From: Pseudoxanthomonas spadix
Lineage (GTDB): Bacteria; Pseudomonadota; Gammaproteobacteria; Xanthomonadales; Xanthomonadaceae
NCBI RefSeq assembly: GCF_003703395.1
Contig: NZ_RDQN01000006.1
Coordinates: forward strand, 62,001 to 126,000
Direction of reading: 5' to 3'
DNA: 64,000 nucleotides
Under the pieces are notes generated by a model. That model was given only the letters and a program-made list of their open reading frames with translations. It was not told where the DNA came from and searched no databases. The position numbers and the translations under genes were made by a program. This document shows positions 9,112-18,247 of the stretch, one piece after another. Within the stretch, counting starts at the first letter, position 1; each line of letters starts with the position of its first letter.

Positions 9112-10370
9112 GCGCGCTGCTGGACTCGCTCGCATCGGCTTTCCACGGCGACAGCGCGCGCCGCACCGTGCTGGATGAGGCCCTGGCCGCCGGCCTGCCG
9201 ACCCAGCGCGAGGAGGCCTGGAAGTACACCTCGCTGCGCGCGCTGGAGCGCCGCAGCTTCGCCCCGGTCCAGGCCGCACCGCCGGTCGATGCGGCGCCGA
9301 TCGCGCACATCCCGGCGCCGCGCCTGGTGTTGGTCAACGGTCGCCATGTCGAAAGCCTCAGCGATCTTTCCGGCCTGGCCGACGGCATCAGCGTGCAGCG
9401 CCTGTCGCAGGCGCTGGCCGAAGGCGGCGATGCGGCGCGCTTCCTGGCCCGGCGCTTCGAGCGCGGCGATGAAGTCTTTGCCCGGCTCAATGCCGCCCTG
9501 GCCACTGAAGGGGTGCTGGTACGCGCCGAGGCCGGCGTGCAGGCCGCCACGCCACTGCAGCTGGTCTTCATCGGCGCAGCCGATTCCACTGACCGCGCCT
9601 GGCACCTGCGCCACCTGATCGAGCTGCGCGCAGGCGCGCAGCTGCGGGTGGTCGAGCACCACCTCGCCGCAGGCGAGCACGCGCACCTGGCCAACACGCT
9701 GACCCACGTGCACCTGGCCCAGGGCGCGCAGCTGGTCCACGCCCGCCTCCAGCACGAGTCCGACAAGGCCACCAGCCTGCTGCGCACCGATGCGGTGCTG
9801 GCCCGCGAGACGGTCTACAGGCGGCTGGACCTGGAACTGGGCGCAGCCCTGTCCCGCCATGAACTCAACGTCCGCCTGGAAGGCGAACACGCCCGGCTGG
9901 AAGCCAACGGCGTGCTGCTGGCCGGCGGCCGGCGTCATCTGGACACCCGCCTGGGCATCGACCACATCGCCCGCGACACCGGCTGCGCGCTGACCTGGCG
10001 CGGCCTGGGCACCGGCCGCGGCCGCGCGGTGTTCCACGGTGGCATCCTGATCCGCCAGGGCGCCGACGGCACCGACGCACGCCTGTCCAACAAGAACCTG
10101 CTGCTGTCCGACGACGCCGAGATCGACACCCAGCCGGTGCTGGAAATCCACGCCGATGAAGTCCAGGCCGCGCACGGGGCCACCGTCGGCCGCCTGGATG
10201 CCAATGCGCTGTTCTACCTGCGTTCGCGCGGCCTGCCGCTGGAGCAGGCCCAGCGTCTGCTGACCGCCGCGTTCTGTCGCCAGCCGCTGTCGGTGCTGGG
10301 TGATGATGCTTTGGTCGCGCAGCTGGTCCAAGCGCTGGACGCCGCGTTGCATCAGGCAGGTGCGGCATGA
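9108..10370 (+). CDS. sufD: Fe-S cluster assembly protein SufD
   Basis: 420 aa, beta-helix paralogue of SufB and third part of the SufBC2D complex, thought to help iron entry. The C-terminal part (FHGGILIRQGADGTDA, NKNLLLSDDAEIDTQPVLEI, ATVGRLDANALFYLRSRGL) is the conserved SufD core, including the functional His in AAHGATVG. The Ala- and Arg-rich N-terminal helical region is diverged, as is usual. Overlapping ATGA junctions on both sides imply translational coupling with sufC and sufS. Confidence 0.93.
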   Translation: MSALLDSLASAFHGDSARRTVLDEALAAGLPTQREEAWKYTSLRALERRSFAPVQAAPPVDAAPIAHIPAPRLVLVNGRHVESLSDLSGLADGISVQRLSQALAEGGDAARFLARRFERGDEVFARLNAALATEGVLVRAEAGVQAATPLQLVFIGAADSTDRAWHLRHLIELRAGAQLRVVEHHLAAGEHAHLANTLTHVHLAQGAQLVHARLQHESDKATSLLRTDAVLARETVYRRLDLELGAALSRHELNVRLEGEHARLEANGVLLAGGRRHLDTRLGIDHIARDTGCALTWRGLGTGRGRAVFHGGILIRQGADGTDARLSNKNLLLSDDAEIDTQPVLEIHADEVQAAHGATVGRLDANALFYLRSRGLPLEQAQRLLTAAFCRQPLSVLGDDALVAQLVQALDAALHQAGAA

Positions 10371-11644
10371 ACACCAGCGAAAACATCGGCACCGCCGGGG
10401 TGCAGGACCGCGAAGCGGCCACCGCGCAAGCGCCGGACTGGAACCGGGTCCGCATGGACTTCCCGCTGCTGACCCGCGCGGTCAACGACAAGCCGCTGAT
10501 CTACTTCGACAACGCCAACACCTCGCAGAAGCCGGTGCAGGTGATTGCCGCGGTGGACAGCTTCTACCGCAACCAGAACGCCAACGTCAGCCGCGCGGTC
10601 CACGCGCTGGGCAGCGAGGCCACCGATGCCTACGAAGGCGCGCGCAACAAGCTGGCCCGCTTCATGGGCGTGCGCGGCGATGCGCTGATCCTGTGCAGCG
10701 GCACCACCTTCGCCATCAACCTGGTGGCCTATGCCTGGGCGCTGCCAAACCTGAAGCCCGGCGAGGTCATCCTGGTCTCGCGCATGGAGCACCACGCCAA
10801 CATCGTGCCCTGGCAGCTCATCGCCCAGCGCACCGGCGCAAGGATCCAGGTGGCCGAGATCCTGCCCGATGGCAGCCTGGACCTGGAGGCGCTGTACAAG
10901 GCCATGACCCCGCAGGTGAAGCTGCTGGCGATCACCCATGTCTCCAACGTGCTGGGCACGGTCAATCCGGTGCGCGAGATCTGCAGGGCCGCGCGCAAGG
11001 CCGGCATCGTCACCGTCGTGGATGGCTCGCAGGCCGCCCCGCACCTGCCGCTGGATGTGGCCGCGATCGGCTGCGACTTCTACGCGGTCACCGGCCACAA
11101 GATCTGCGGCCCGACCGGTACCGGTGCGCTGTGGGGCCGGCGCGAACTGCTCCAGGCCATGCCGCCCTTCATCGGCGGCGGCGAGATGATCAAGGAAGTC
11201 AGCTTCGAGCACTCCACCTTCAATGACGTGCCGTACAAGTTCGAGGCCGGGACGCCGAACATCGCCGGCTTCGTCGGCCTGGGCGCGGCGCTGGATTACC
11301 TGGAAGGCGTGGGCATGGCTGCGATCCGCGCGCGCGAGGCCGAACTGCTGGCGCATCTGACCGAGGAACTGAATCGGATCGACGGCCTGCGCATCTTCGG
11401 CACCGCGCCGGACAAGGCCGCCGTGGTGTCGTTCCTGGTCGAGGGCGCCCATGCCCACGACCTGGCCACGCTGCTGGACCTGGAAGGGGTGGCGGTGCGC
11501 TCGGGCCAGCACTGCGCCCACCCGCTGCTGCAGTACTTCGGGGTGGCCGCCACGCTGCGTGCCTCGCTGGCCTTCTACAACACCCACGAAGAGATCGAAG
11601 GCTTCGTGAGTGCGTTGCGCAAGGCGCGCATGCTGCTGGGCTGA
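10367..11644 (+). CDS. sufS: Cysteine desulfurase SufS
   Basis: 425 aa class-V PLP aminotransferase. The PLP lysine is K245 in VTGHKICGPTG and the catalytic cysteine is C383 in RSGQHCAHP. It removes sulfur from cysteine as a persulfide for the SufBCD scaffold. The first 25 residues (MNTSENIGTAGVQ..) are an extra leader relative to E. coli SufS. No sufE or sufU gene follows, so the persulfide acceptor must be encoded elsewhere. The start overlaps the sufD stop (ATGA). Confidence 0.95.
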   Translation: MNTSENIGTAGVQDREAATAQAPDWNRVRMDFPLLTRAVNDKPLIYFDNANTSQKPVQVIAAVDSFYRNQNANVSRAVHALGSEATDAYEGARNKLARFMGVRGDALILCSGTTFAINLVAYAWALPNLKPGEVILVSRMEHHANIVPWQLIAQRTGARIQVAEILPDGSLDLEALYKAMTPQVKLLAITHVSNVLGTVNPVREICRAARKAGIVTVVDGSQAAPHLPLDVAAIGCDFYAVTGHKICGPTGTGALWGRRELLQAMPPFIGGGEMIKEVSFEHSTFNDVPYKFEAGTPNIAGFVGLGAALDYLEGVGMAAIRAREAELLAHLTEELNRIDGLRIFGTAPDKAAVVSFLVEGAHAHDLATLLDLEGVAVRSGQHCAHPLLQYFGVAATLRASLAFYNTHEEIEGFVSALRKARMLLG

Positions 11645-11656
11645 GGAGCTTCAAGC

Positions 11657-11722
11657 GTGGGAGCCGCCATGGCGGCCAAGAGGCTTCATCGCGCGCCTCA
11701 TCGCCGCCATGGCGGCTTCCAC
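11657..11722. repeat. REP pair (two inverted palindromic units)
   Basis: Two copies of the unit GTGGGAGCCGCCATGGCGGC face each other (left arm from 11657, right arm ending 11722 as GCCGCCATGGCGGCTTCCAC). Each unit is itself palindromic around CCATGG. The same arrangement recurs at 62414-62480. It sits just after sufS and could end or stabilise the suf transcript. Confidence 0.75.
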
Positions 11723-11755
11723 GATGAATGCGATCAGGCGCCTGCCCGCGCGTTT

Positions 11756-11761
11756 TACAAT
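11756..11761 (+). promoter_or_regulatory. -10 box 6 nt before the GNAT start (leaderless promoter)
   Basis: TACAAT is separated from the ATG at 11768 by exactly 6 nt, so transcription should begin at or next to the start codon. No ribosome site is present, which fits a leaderless mRNA. Confidence 0.5.
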
Positions 11762-11767
11762 GCGCCC

Positions 11768-12295
11768 ATGCCCGCCCTGACTTATCGCGACGCCACGCTC
11801 GCCGACATCGACGCCATCACGGCGCTGGTGACTTGTGCCTATCGCGGCCCGGCCAGCCGGGTCGGCTGGACCACCGAGGCCGACCTGCTCGAGGGCAACC
11901 GCATCGACCGCGGCGTGCTGGAACACGATCTCACCCGCCCCGACAGCCGCGTGCTGCTGGCCGAACGCGATGGCGTGCTGCTGGCCTGCGCGCATGTGGC
12001 CATCGAGGATGGCGCCGGCTATTTCGGCATGTTCTCGGTGCGTCCGGACCTGCAGGGCGGCGGCATCGGCAAGCAGGTCCTGGCCGAAGCCGAGCGCATC
12101 GCCCGCGATGAGATGGGCGTGGAGCGCATGCGCATGACCGTGATCGACCTGCGCGAGACCCTGATCGCCTTCTACCAGCGCCGCGGCTACCTGCGCACTG
12201 GCATCTTCAAACCGTTCCCGTATGGCGATGCGCGCTTCGGCACGCCGCTGCGCGATGACCTGCGGTTCGAGGTGCTGGAAAAATCCCTTGTCTAG
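11768..12295 (+). CDS. GNAT family N-acetyltransferase
   Basis: 175 aa GNAT fold: N-terminal YRDATLADIDAITALV, acetyl-CoA loop in VRPDLQGGGIGKQVL (Q/R-x-x-G-x-G/A pattern) and the late FYQRRGYLRTG. Such enzymes acetylate amines of small molecules or proteins; the substrate is unknown. The ATG at 11768 is favoured by the -10 box just upstream, although the frame is open into the REP repeat. It is followed 9 nt later by the Rieske gene. GNAT plus Rieske after sufS appears to be a family-level arrangement, suggesting but not proving a link to Fe-S metabolism. Confidence 0.85.
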   Translation: MPALTYRDATLADIDAITALVTCAYRGPASRVGWTTEADLLEGNRIDRGVLEHDLTRPDSRVLLAERDGVLLACAHVAIEDGAGYFGMFSVRPDLQGGGIGKQVLAEAERIARDEMGVERMRMTVIDLRETLIAFYQRRGYLRTGIFKPFPYGDARFGTPLRDDLRFEVLEKSLV

Positions 12296-12304
12296 GAGCG
12301 GCCC

Positions 12305-12640
12305 GTGAGCGAACCGTGGACCTTGGTCTGCGCCACCGAGGAACTGCTGCCCGGCGAAATGCGCGTGGCCTTTGACGAGGTCACCGGCGCGGCGATCGTG
12401 GTGTTCAACCTGGACGGCGAGCTGTACGCGCTGGAAGACCGCTGCAGCCATGCCGAGTTCGAACTCTCGGCGGCCGGGACCTTCGACACGCAGGCCGGCA
12501 GCATCGAGTGCATGCTGCATGGCGCGCGCTTCGACATCCGCACCGGCACGCCGCTGTGCGGGCCGGCCTACGCGCCGGTGCCCAGGTTCCCGGTCAAGGT
12601 CGAACACGGCGGAGTCTGGGTGCGCGACGACCGCGATTGA
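12305..12640 (+). CDS. Rieske [2Fe-2S] ferredoxin-like protein
   Basis: 111 aa. The Rieske motifs CxH (C47, H49) and CxxH (C69, H72) are present in DRCSHAEFELS and ECMLHGARFD, so it should bind one [2Fe-2S] cluster. It resembles the small ferredoxin component of non-haem oxygenases, but no oxygenase is nearby; a role as electron carrier for Fe-S biogenesis is plausible. It starts with GTG at 12305, with AGGAG about 7 nt upstream, within 10 nt of the preceding stop. Confidence 0.88.
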   Translation: MSEPWTLVCATEELLPGEMRVAFDEVTGAAIVVFNLDGELYALEDRCSHAEFELSAAGTFDTQAGSIECMLHGARFDIRTGTPLCGPAYAPVPRFPVKVEHGGVWVRDDRD

Positions 12641-12971
12641 GTGGCCGCGCAGGACCGGACAACCCGATCAGCCGATTCCATGCGCCACCGGCCGCGTGCA
12701 GCGGAATGTGCGGTGCGGGCGCGCACCCGCCCTGCCCACCGCCATGGCCGGCGAATTCGGTCCACCTCACCCAAGGTTGCTAATACAAATCGTTCTCATT
12801 ACAATGCGGCGATTCAGGGGCAGCCGTTTGCCGTCGCCGGCCCGTCCGGAGCGAGCGACCGGCCTGCCCCGGCCCGACCCCGTGCACAAAGCATGAGGTC
12901 GGCTGCCCGCACTCCCGTCAGCCGTCGCCAATGGGGGAATCCGCTTTCACTCCATTGGAAGAACGTCCGAC
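12641..12971. other. 331-bp intergenic region with the iron operon promoter
   Basis: No gene is supported. The region contains the Fur-type promoter at 12777-12805 and then a leader of roughly 160 nt before the TonB receptor start. I see no recognisable riboswitch or terminator in the leader. Confidence 0.5.
12777..12805 (+). promoter_or_regulatory. Promoter with overlapping Fur-box-like site for the iron operon
   Basis: TTGCTA (12777-12782) and TACAAT (12800-12805) are spaced by 17 bp. The spacer region 12782-12800 reads AATACAAATCGTTCTCATT, which resembles a degenerate Fur box of the type common before TonB receptors (about half of the 19 positions match the E. coli consensus). Fur-Fe2+ bound here would block RNA polymerase, giving expression under iron limitation. 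Confidence 0.6.
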
Positions 12972-15365
12972 ATGTACATCCGCTCCCGCAAGCACACTTC
13001 TGCCCGTCCCCTGGCCGTGGCCGCGCTGGCCACATCGCTGGCCCTGGCCCTGCCGGGCGCGGCGTGGGCTGGCGCGGCCACGCCGGTGGACACCGACACC
13101 GACACCGACAGCGGCGCCAAGCACGAGGACCACAAGGACAAGGCGCACCAGCACCAGCCCCAGCCCCAGACCCTGGCCCAGGTCCAGGTCACCGGCTCGC
13201 GGGTGCGCGACTACTCGGCCGAGCAGGTGTCCTCGGACAAGTTCACCCAGCCCATCCTGGACACCCCGCAGACCCTGCAGGTGATCACCAGCGCCCTGTT
13301 CACCGAACAGGGCGCCACCACCCTCACCGAGGCCCTGCGCAACTCGCCGGGCGTCGGCACCTTCTATGCAGGCGAGAACGGCAACACCTCCACCGGCGAC
13401 ACGATCTACATGCGCGGTTTCGACACGTCCGGCAGCATCTTCGTCGATGGCATCCGCGATACCGGTTCGATCTCGCGCGATGTGTTCAACATCCAGCAGG
13501 TCGAAGTGCAGAAGGGCCCGGCCGGCACCGACACCGGCCGCTCCGCGCCGACCGGCTCGATCAACCTGGTCACCAAGCACGCGCAGCTGCAGGACGCCAC
13601 CTCCGGCACGGTCAGCGCCGGCGTTGACGGACAGCGGCGCGCCACCACCGACTGGAACCACACGCTCGATGCCAGATCCGGCACCGCGCTGCGCGTGAAC
13701 GGCATGTGGCAGGACAGCGACGTCCCCGGCCGCGACCACGTGCAGAACAAGCGCTGGGGGATTGCTCCGTCCCTGGCCGTCGGCCTGGACACGGCCACCC
13801 GCTTCCACCTGGACCTGCTGTACGTCGAGCAGGACAACATCCCCGACGGCGGCGTGCCGACCATCGGCCTGCCCGGCTGGACCGCGCAGCCCGGCCTGGC
13901 GCAACTGGCAGGCCGGCCGGTGGATCCGGAGAACTTCTATGGCACCGGCGCCGACCACGACGATGTCACCACGCAGATGGCCACGTTCCGCGTCGAGCAT
14001 GACTTCTCCGACACGCTGAAGCTGACCAACACCGCGCGCTGGGGCAAGACCGAGCAGGACTACCTGCTGACCTCGTTCACCGGCACCGGTGGCACCGCCG
14101 CCGATCCGCTGGCCGGCAACATCAAGTGGACCGACATCGACGACCGGTCGACCTACACGCTGGCGCGCAACCTGCCCACCTTCAAGGACCAGGAAAACAC
14201 CATCCTCACCGACCAGGTCAACCTGCGCGCGGACTTCAACACCGGCCCGGTCGTGCACAACCTCAGCACCGGCCTGGAGTTCACCCGCGAGGAGCAGAAG
14301 ACCCGCGGCCAGGCGGTCACCGGCGGCACGGCCTGGACCGCGGCCAGCCTGTACGACCCGGACTGGAACGCCACCGGTCTGGCCTGGGCACCCAACGGCG
14401 CCGACAGCCAGGGCAAGACCACCACTTCCTCTGCCTACCTGTTCGACACGATCAAGTTCGGCGGGCAGCTCCTGGTCACCGCCGGGCTGCGCGTGGACCA
14501 TTACAAGACGGACTTCAGCAGCCTGGTCGCCTGCGGTAGCCGCGGCGCCCCGGCCTGCGGCGCCCTGGCCGCCGGCAGCATCGTGCAAGGCGTCGATGCC
14601 GACGCCTCCGACACCCTGTTCAACTGGAAGCTGGGCGCGGTCTACAAGGTCGCCGACCTCGTCAGCCTGTACGCCAACTACGCCATTTCCCAGCAGCCGC
14701 CCGGTGGCAACAACTTCACCTTCAGCAACTCGGCCAGCAGCCTGGACAATCCCAACCTGGATCCGCAGAAGGCCAGGACCGCCGAGATCGGCAGCAAGTG
14801 GAACCTGCTCGACGACGGCCTGCTGTTGAGCGTTGCCTTGTTCCAGACCGAGGTCACCAACGAGCTGGTCCAGGACCCGACCGATACCGCGGTGTATTAC
14901 CAGACCGGCAAGAAGAAGGTCGAAGGGATCGAACTGTCGGCCGTGGGCAAGCTGACCGATCACTGGTCGCTGTCGGCTGGCTATACCGCCATGAACACCA
15001 GCGTGGAGGAGGGCGCGGCGGTGACCAGCGACGGCTCCAATAACCTGAGCTACACCCCGGACGATGCCTTCACCGCCTGGAGCACCTATCGCCTGCCGTT
15101 CGGCCTGACCGTGGGCGGCGGGGTGCGCTATTCCGGGCGCATGCACCGCGGCACCGATGGCGCGGTGGGCACCCCGGCATTCACCAAGTCCTACACCGTG
15201 TGGGACGCGGTGGCGACTTACACGGTCAACCCCCACCTGGACCTGCGCCTCAACGCCTACAACCTGTTCGACAAGGAACACGTGGTGGGCATCAACAAGA
15301 GCGGCTACCGTTACACGCCCGGCGCGCCGCGCACCGTCATGCTCAGCGCGGACTTCCGCTTCTGA
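12972..15365 (+). CDS. TonB-dependent siderophore receptor (Fiu-like)
   Basis: 797 aa outer-membrane receptor. A signal peptide ends near GAAWAG (30-34). An unusual segment follows: an Asp-Thr repeat (residues 40-47) and a His-rich stretch (H51, H54, H59, H61). The TonB box is around LAQVQVTG (68-75). The plug shows [34 protein letters not shown] and [12 protein letters not shown] 22-strand barrel follows, ending [17 protein letters not shown] with the terminal aromatic needed for barrel assembly. Partnering with PiuC downstream points to a Fiu/PiuA-type catecholate receptor. Fur control is likely. Confidence 0.9.
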   Translation: MYIRSRKHTSARPLAVAALATSLALALPGAAWAGAATPVDTDTDTDSGAKHEDHKDKAHQHQPQPQTLAQVQVTGSRVRDYSAEQVSSDKFTQPILDTPQTLQVITSALFTEQGATTLTEALRNSPGVGTFYAGENGNTSTGDTIYMRGFDTSGSIFVDGIRDTGSISRDVFNIQQVEVQKGPAGTDTGRSAPTGSINLVTKHAQLQDATSGTVSAGVDGQRRATTDWNHTLDARSGTALRVNGMWQDSDVPGRDHVQNKRWGIAPSLAVGLDTATRFHLDLLYVEQDNIPDGGVPTIGLPGWTAQPGLAQLAGRPVDPENFYGTGADHDDVTTQMATFRVEHDFSDTLKLTNTARWGKTEQDYLLTSFTGTGGTAADPLAGNIKWTDIDDRSTYTLARNLPTFKDQENTILTDQVNLRADFNTGPVVHNLSTGLEFTREEQKTRGQAVTGGTAWTAASLYDPDWNATGLAWAPNGADSQGKTTTSSAYLFDTIKFGGQLLVTAGLRVDHYKTDFSSLVACGSRGAPACGALAAGSIVQGVDADASDTLFNWKLGAVYKVADLVSLYANYAISQQPPGGNNFTFSNSASSLDNPNLDPQKARTAEIGSKWNLLDDGLLLSVALFQTEVTNELVQDPTDTAVYYQTGKKKVEGIELSAVGKLTDHWSLSAGYTAMNTSVEEGAAVTSDGSNNLSYTPDDAFTAWSTYRLPFGLTVGGGVRYSGRMHRGTDGAVGTPAFTKSYTVWDAVATYTVNPHLDLRLNAYNLFDKEHVVGINKSGYRYTPGAPRTVMLSADFRF

Positions 15366-15462
15366 GCCGGCATTGACCCCTTTCGGCCGGGCGACCGGCC
15401 ACCACGGGCACGGCGCAGGGTCCGCTCTTCCCGCGCCCGCCTCGCAAGGCAGGAAACCGCCC

Positions 15463-16152
15463 ATGCTGCTGCACGTACCCAGGATCCTCGACGCCGACCA
15501 GCTCGCCCAGATCCGCACGGCGCTGGACGCGGCCGAGTGGGTCGACGGCCGCCAGACCGTCGGCGCGCAGGGCGCGCAGGTCAAGCGCAACCAGCAGCTG
15601 CCGGATGCCTCGCCACTGCGCGAGCGGCTGGGCCAGCAGGTGCTGGCAGCGCTGGAGCGCAACCCGCTGTATTTCGCCGCCGCACTGCCGTTGCGCACCC
15701 TGCCGCCGCGCTTCAACCGCTATGCCGGAGGTGGCGAATACGGCTTCCATGTCGATGGCTCGGTGATGGCACTGGAGCGCCCGGGCCAGGCGCGCGGCCA
15801 GCTCCGCTCGGACCTGTCGTGCACCCTGTTCCTGTGCGAACCGGAGGAGTACGACGGCGGCGAGCTGGTCATCAGCGACACCTACGGCGAGCACGAGGTG
15901 AAGCTGCCGGCCGGCGACCTGATCCTGTATCCGTCCAGCAGCCTGCACAGGGTCGCCCCGGTCACCCGCGGGGCGCGGCTGGCCTCGTTCTTCTGGGTGC
16001 AGAGCATGGTCCGCGACGACAGCCGCCGGCGCCTGCTGCTGGAGATGGACACCGCCATCCAGGCACTGGCCCGCACCGGCGCCGACCAGCCATCGGTGCT
16101 GCAGCTGACCGGCGTCTATCACAACCTGCTGCGTGGCTGGGCCGAAGTGTGA
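15463..16152 (+). CDS. piuC: Fe(II)/2-oxoglutarate-dependent dioxygenase (PiuC/YbiX)
   Basis: 229 aa PKHD-type hydroxylase. It has the iron ligands HVD (H/D pair in YGFHVDGSV) and the distal His in [15 protein letters not shown], with R in the last motif for 2-oxoglutarate. PiuC is regularly encoded beside Fiu/PiuA receptors and is linked genetically to siderophore-type iron uptake, but its substrate is not established. The ATG at 15463 matches the family start MLLHVPRIL. Its stop overlaps the GTG of the PepSY gene (GTGA). Confidence 0.92.
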   Translation: MLLHVPRILDADQLAQIRTALDAAEWVDGRQTVGAQGAQVKRNQQLPDASPLRERLGQQVLAALERNPLYFAAALPLRTLPPRFNRYAGGGEYGFHVDGSVMALERPGQARGQLRSDLSCTLFLCEPEEYDGGELVISDTYGEHEVKLPAGDLILYPSSSLHRVAPVTRGARLASFFWVQSMVRDDSRRRLLLEMDTAIQALARTGADQPSVLQLTGVYHNLLRGWAEV

Positions 16153-16775
16153 GGCCTGCGTTTTCGGCCCAGCAACGCCGTGGCTTCTGGCTGCGTACGC
16201 TGCACCAGTGGCACTGGATCAGTTCGGCGCTGTGCCTGGTCGGGATGCTGCTGTTCGCCGTCACCGGCATCACCTTGAATCATGCGGCCAGCATCGAGGC
16301 CAAGCCGATGGTCAGCCGGCGCACGGCCACCGTCCCGGCCGCCTTGCTCAAGTCGCTGGGCACGCGCCAGCAAGGCAATGCGCCGTTGCCCAAGGTGCTG
16401 TCGGACTGGCTGGAGGGCGAGCTGGACATCGGCCTGTCCGGACGCCAGGGCGAATGGTCGGCCGAGGAGGTCTACCTGTCCCTGCCGCGTCCCGGCGGCG
16501 ATGCCTGGCTCTCGCTGGACCGGGCCAGCGGCGCAGTCGAGTACGAAGGCACCGACCGCGGCTGGATCTCCCTGCTCAACGACCTGCACAAGGGCCGCAA
16601 CGCCGGCACGGTGTGGAGCTGGTTCATCGATCTTTTCGCGCTGGCCTGCCTGGTGTTCTGCATCACCGGCCTGTTGCTGCTGCAGCTGCATGCCGGCCAG
16701 CGCCGCATGACCTGGCCGATGGTTGGCCTGGGTCTGCTGGTGCCGCTGGTGCTCGCCCTGATCTTCATCCACTAA
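16149..16775 (+). CDS. PepSY-associated transmembrane protein
   Basis: 208 aa starting at GTG 16149, overlapping the piuC stop by 4 nt. TM helix 1 is at about 24-43, a periplasmic PepSY-like domain at about 50-150, and TM helices 2 and 3 at about 155-178 and 190-207. Histidines at or near membrane ends (H19, H22, H45, H147, H181) could bind haem, as in PepSY ferric reductases such as FoxB. The operon suggests it passes electrons across the inner membrane from the flavodoxin reductase to the periplasmic DUF2271 protein. The haem assignment is inference. Confidence 0.8.
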   Translation: MRPAFSAQQRRGFWLRTLHQWHWISSALCLVGMLLFAVTGITLNHAASIEAKPMVSRRTATVPAALLKSLGTRQQGNAPLPKVLSDWLEGELDIGLSGRQGEWSAEEVYLSLPRPGGDAWLSLDRASGAVEYEGTDRGWISLLNDLHKGRNAGTVWSWFIDLFALACLVFCITGLLLLQLHAGQRRMTWPMVGLGLLVPLVLALIFIH

Positions 16776-16801
16776 AGGCTCCTTTGAAGGACACCTGCGC
16801 C

Positions 16802-17329
16802 ATGACCAAGACCGTTCCGCTCACCCTGACCATTGCGCTCAGTGGCTTGCTGGCCATGCCGGGCTACGCCACCACGCTGCAGGTCAAGCTGGAGATCCCC
16901 ACGCTCAACGTCGCCGAGTACCACCGCCCCTACGTGGCGGTCTACGTGGAAGACGCCAACGGCAAGGCTGCCGCCAACCTGGCGGTGTGGTACCAGCACC
17001 AGGACAACAGGGAAGGCCACGGCAGCAAGTGGCTGCCCGACCTGCGCCAGTGGTGGCGCAAGTCCGGCCGCAGCCTGGAGCTGCCGGTGGACGGCGTGAC
17101 CGGCCCGACCCGCCCGGCCGGCGTGCACACCCTGGATGTGGCCGCCAATGCGCCGCAGCTGGCGGGCCTCAAGCCCGGCAGCTACACGCTGGTGGTGGAG
17201 GCGGTGCGCGAGGTCGGCGGCCGCGAACTGGTCAAGGTGCCCTTCACCTGGCCGGCCACCGCCGCGCAGGCCGCCAGCGGCCAGGGCAGCAGCGAGCTGG
17301 GCGCCATCTCGCTGGTGGTCAAGCCGTAA
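16802..17329 (+). CDS. DUF2271 periplasmic protein, probable flavinylation target
   Basis: 175 aa with a signal peptide (cleavage near GYA-T, residue 23). The body matches DUF2271: [37 protein letters not shown]. At 97-103 it reads DGVTGPT, close to the Dxx(S/T)GA(S/T) motif to which ApbE attaches FMN; T103 would be the acceptor. The usual Ala is Pro here. ApbE is encoded two genes downstream, so the pair is a credible enzyme and substrate. The likely role is a periplasmic one-electron carrier reducing ferric siderophore. Unflavinylated alternatives remain possible. Confidence 0.8.
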   Translation: MTKTVPLTLTIALSGLLAMPGYATTLQVKLEIPTLNVAEYHRPYVAVYVEDANGKAAANLAVWYQHQDNREGHGSKWLPDLRQWWRKSGRSLELPVDGVTGPTRPAGVHTLDVAANAPQLAGLKPGSYTLVVEAVREVGGRELVKVPFTWPATAAQAASGQGSSELGAISLVVKP

Positions 17330-17364
17330 CCCATCTTTCGACGCAATCCATTGGAGCATCCCGC

Positions 17365-18177
17365 ATGAAGCGTTCCCTGATCCTGATGCTGGCCCTGGCC
17401 ACCGCCACCGCCTCGTTCTCCGCCGCCGCCCACAAGATGTGGCTGCTGCCTTCGGGGACCACCTTCTCCGGCGCCGAGCCGTGGCTGACGGTGGATGCGG
17501 CGGTGTCCAACGAGCTGTTCCACTTCGATCACATGCCGCTGGGCCTGGACGAACTGACCATCACCGCGCCCGACGGCAGCACCGTGCAGGCGCAGAATGC
17601 CGCCACCGGCAAGTACCGCAGCGTGTTCGACGTGGCGCTCACCCAGGAAGGCAGCTACCGGGTGGCCATTGCCAGCGACGGCCTGTTGGCCGCGTGGGAA
17701 GACCAGGACGGCCAGCGCAAGCGCTGGCGCGGCACGCCGGCCGATTTCGCCGCCAAGGTGCCCAGGGACGCCAGGAACCTGCAGGTTTGGCAGAACGCGA
17801 TGCGCGTGGAGACCTTCGCCACCCACGGCGCGCCCACCACCACCGCGCTCAAGCCCACCGGCGTGGGCCTGGAACTGCTGCCGGTGACCCATCCCAACGA
17901 CCTGTTCGCCGGCGAGGCGGCCAGCTTCAGGCTGGTCCTGGACGGCAAGCCGGCGGCCAACCTGCAAGTCAGCGTGATCCGCGGCGACACCCGCTACCGC
18001 AACGCGCAGGAAGAGATCAAGGTCAGCACCGATGCGCAGGGCACCTTCAGCGTCACCTGGCCGCAGCCCGGCATGTACTGGCTCAACGCCAGCGCCGAAG
18101 ACGCCAAGACCTCGCTGCCACAGGCCAGCCAGCGCCGCCTGAGCTACGTGGCCACGCTGGAAGTGCTGCCGCAATAA
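17365..18177 (+). CDS. DUF4198 periplasmic protein
   Basis: 270 aa. The signal peptide ends at SAAA (19-22), so the mature protein should begin with His23 (HKMWLLPSG). A free N-terminal His is a classic metal ligand (as in CopC), and further His follow in FHFDHMPLG. The C-terminal half looks like an immunoglobulin-type beta domain ([47 protein letters not shown]). DUF4198 proteins are common beside metal transporters. In this operon it may bind iron or copper or stabilise the flavoprotein. Start ATG at 17365, 35 nt after DUF2271. Confidence 0.8.
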   Translation: MKRSLILMLALATATASFSAAAHKMWLLPSGTTFSGAEPWLTVDAAVSNELFHFDHMPLGLDELTITAPDGSTVQAQNAATGKYRSVFDVALTQEGSYRVAIASDGLLAAWEDQDGQRKRWRGTPADFAAKVPRDARNLQVWQNAMRVETFATHGAPTTTALKPTGVGLELLPVTHPNDLFAGEAASFRLVLDGKPAANLQVSVIRGDTRYRNAQEEIKVSTDAQGTFSVTWPQPGMYWLNASAEDAKTSLPQASQRRLSYVATLEVLPQ

Positions 18178-18247
18178 GCCGCGCAAGGCACGGTCGCGGC
18201 CGGCGCAGAGCCGCCGCAAGGTACGTGCCACGCATGTCGAACGCCTC

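Noticed and set aside
12918-15716. A 932-codon open frame on the minus strand covering the TonB receptor gene
   Set aside because: It is antisense to a clearly conserved receptor, has low-complexity Ala/Gly/Arg/Gln-rich composition and no domain; such long antisense frames are normal in GC-rich DNA.
16133-16801. An N-terminal extension of the DUF2271 gene running back across the PepSY gene
   Set aside because: The signal peptide begins at 16802, and the upstream frame is out of frame with the conserved PepSY protein.
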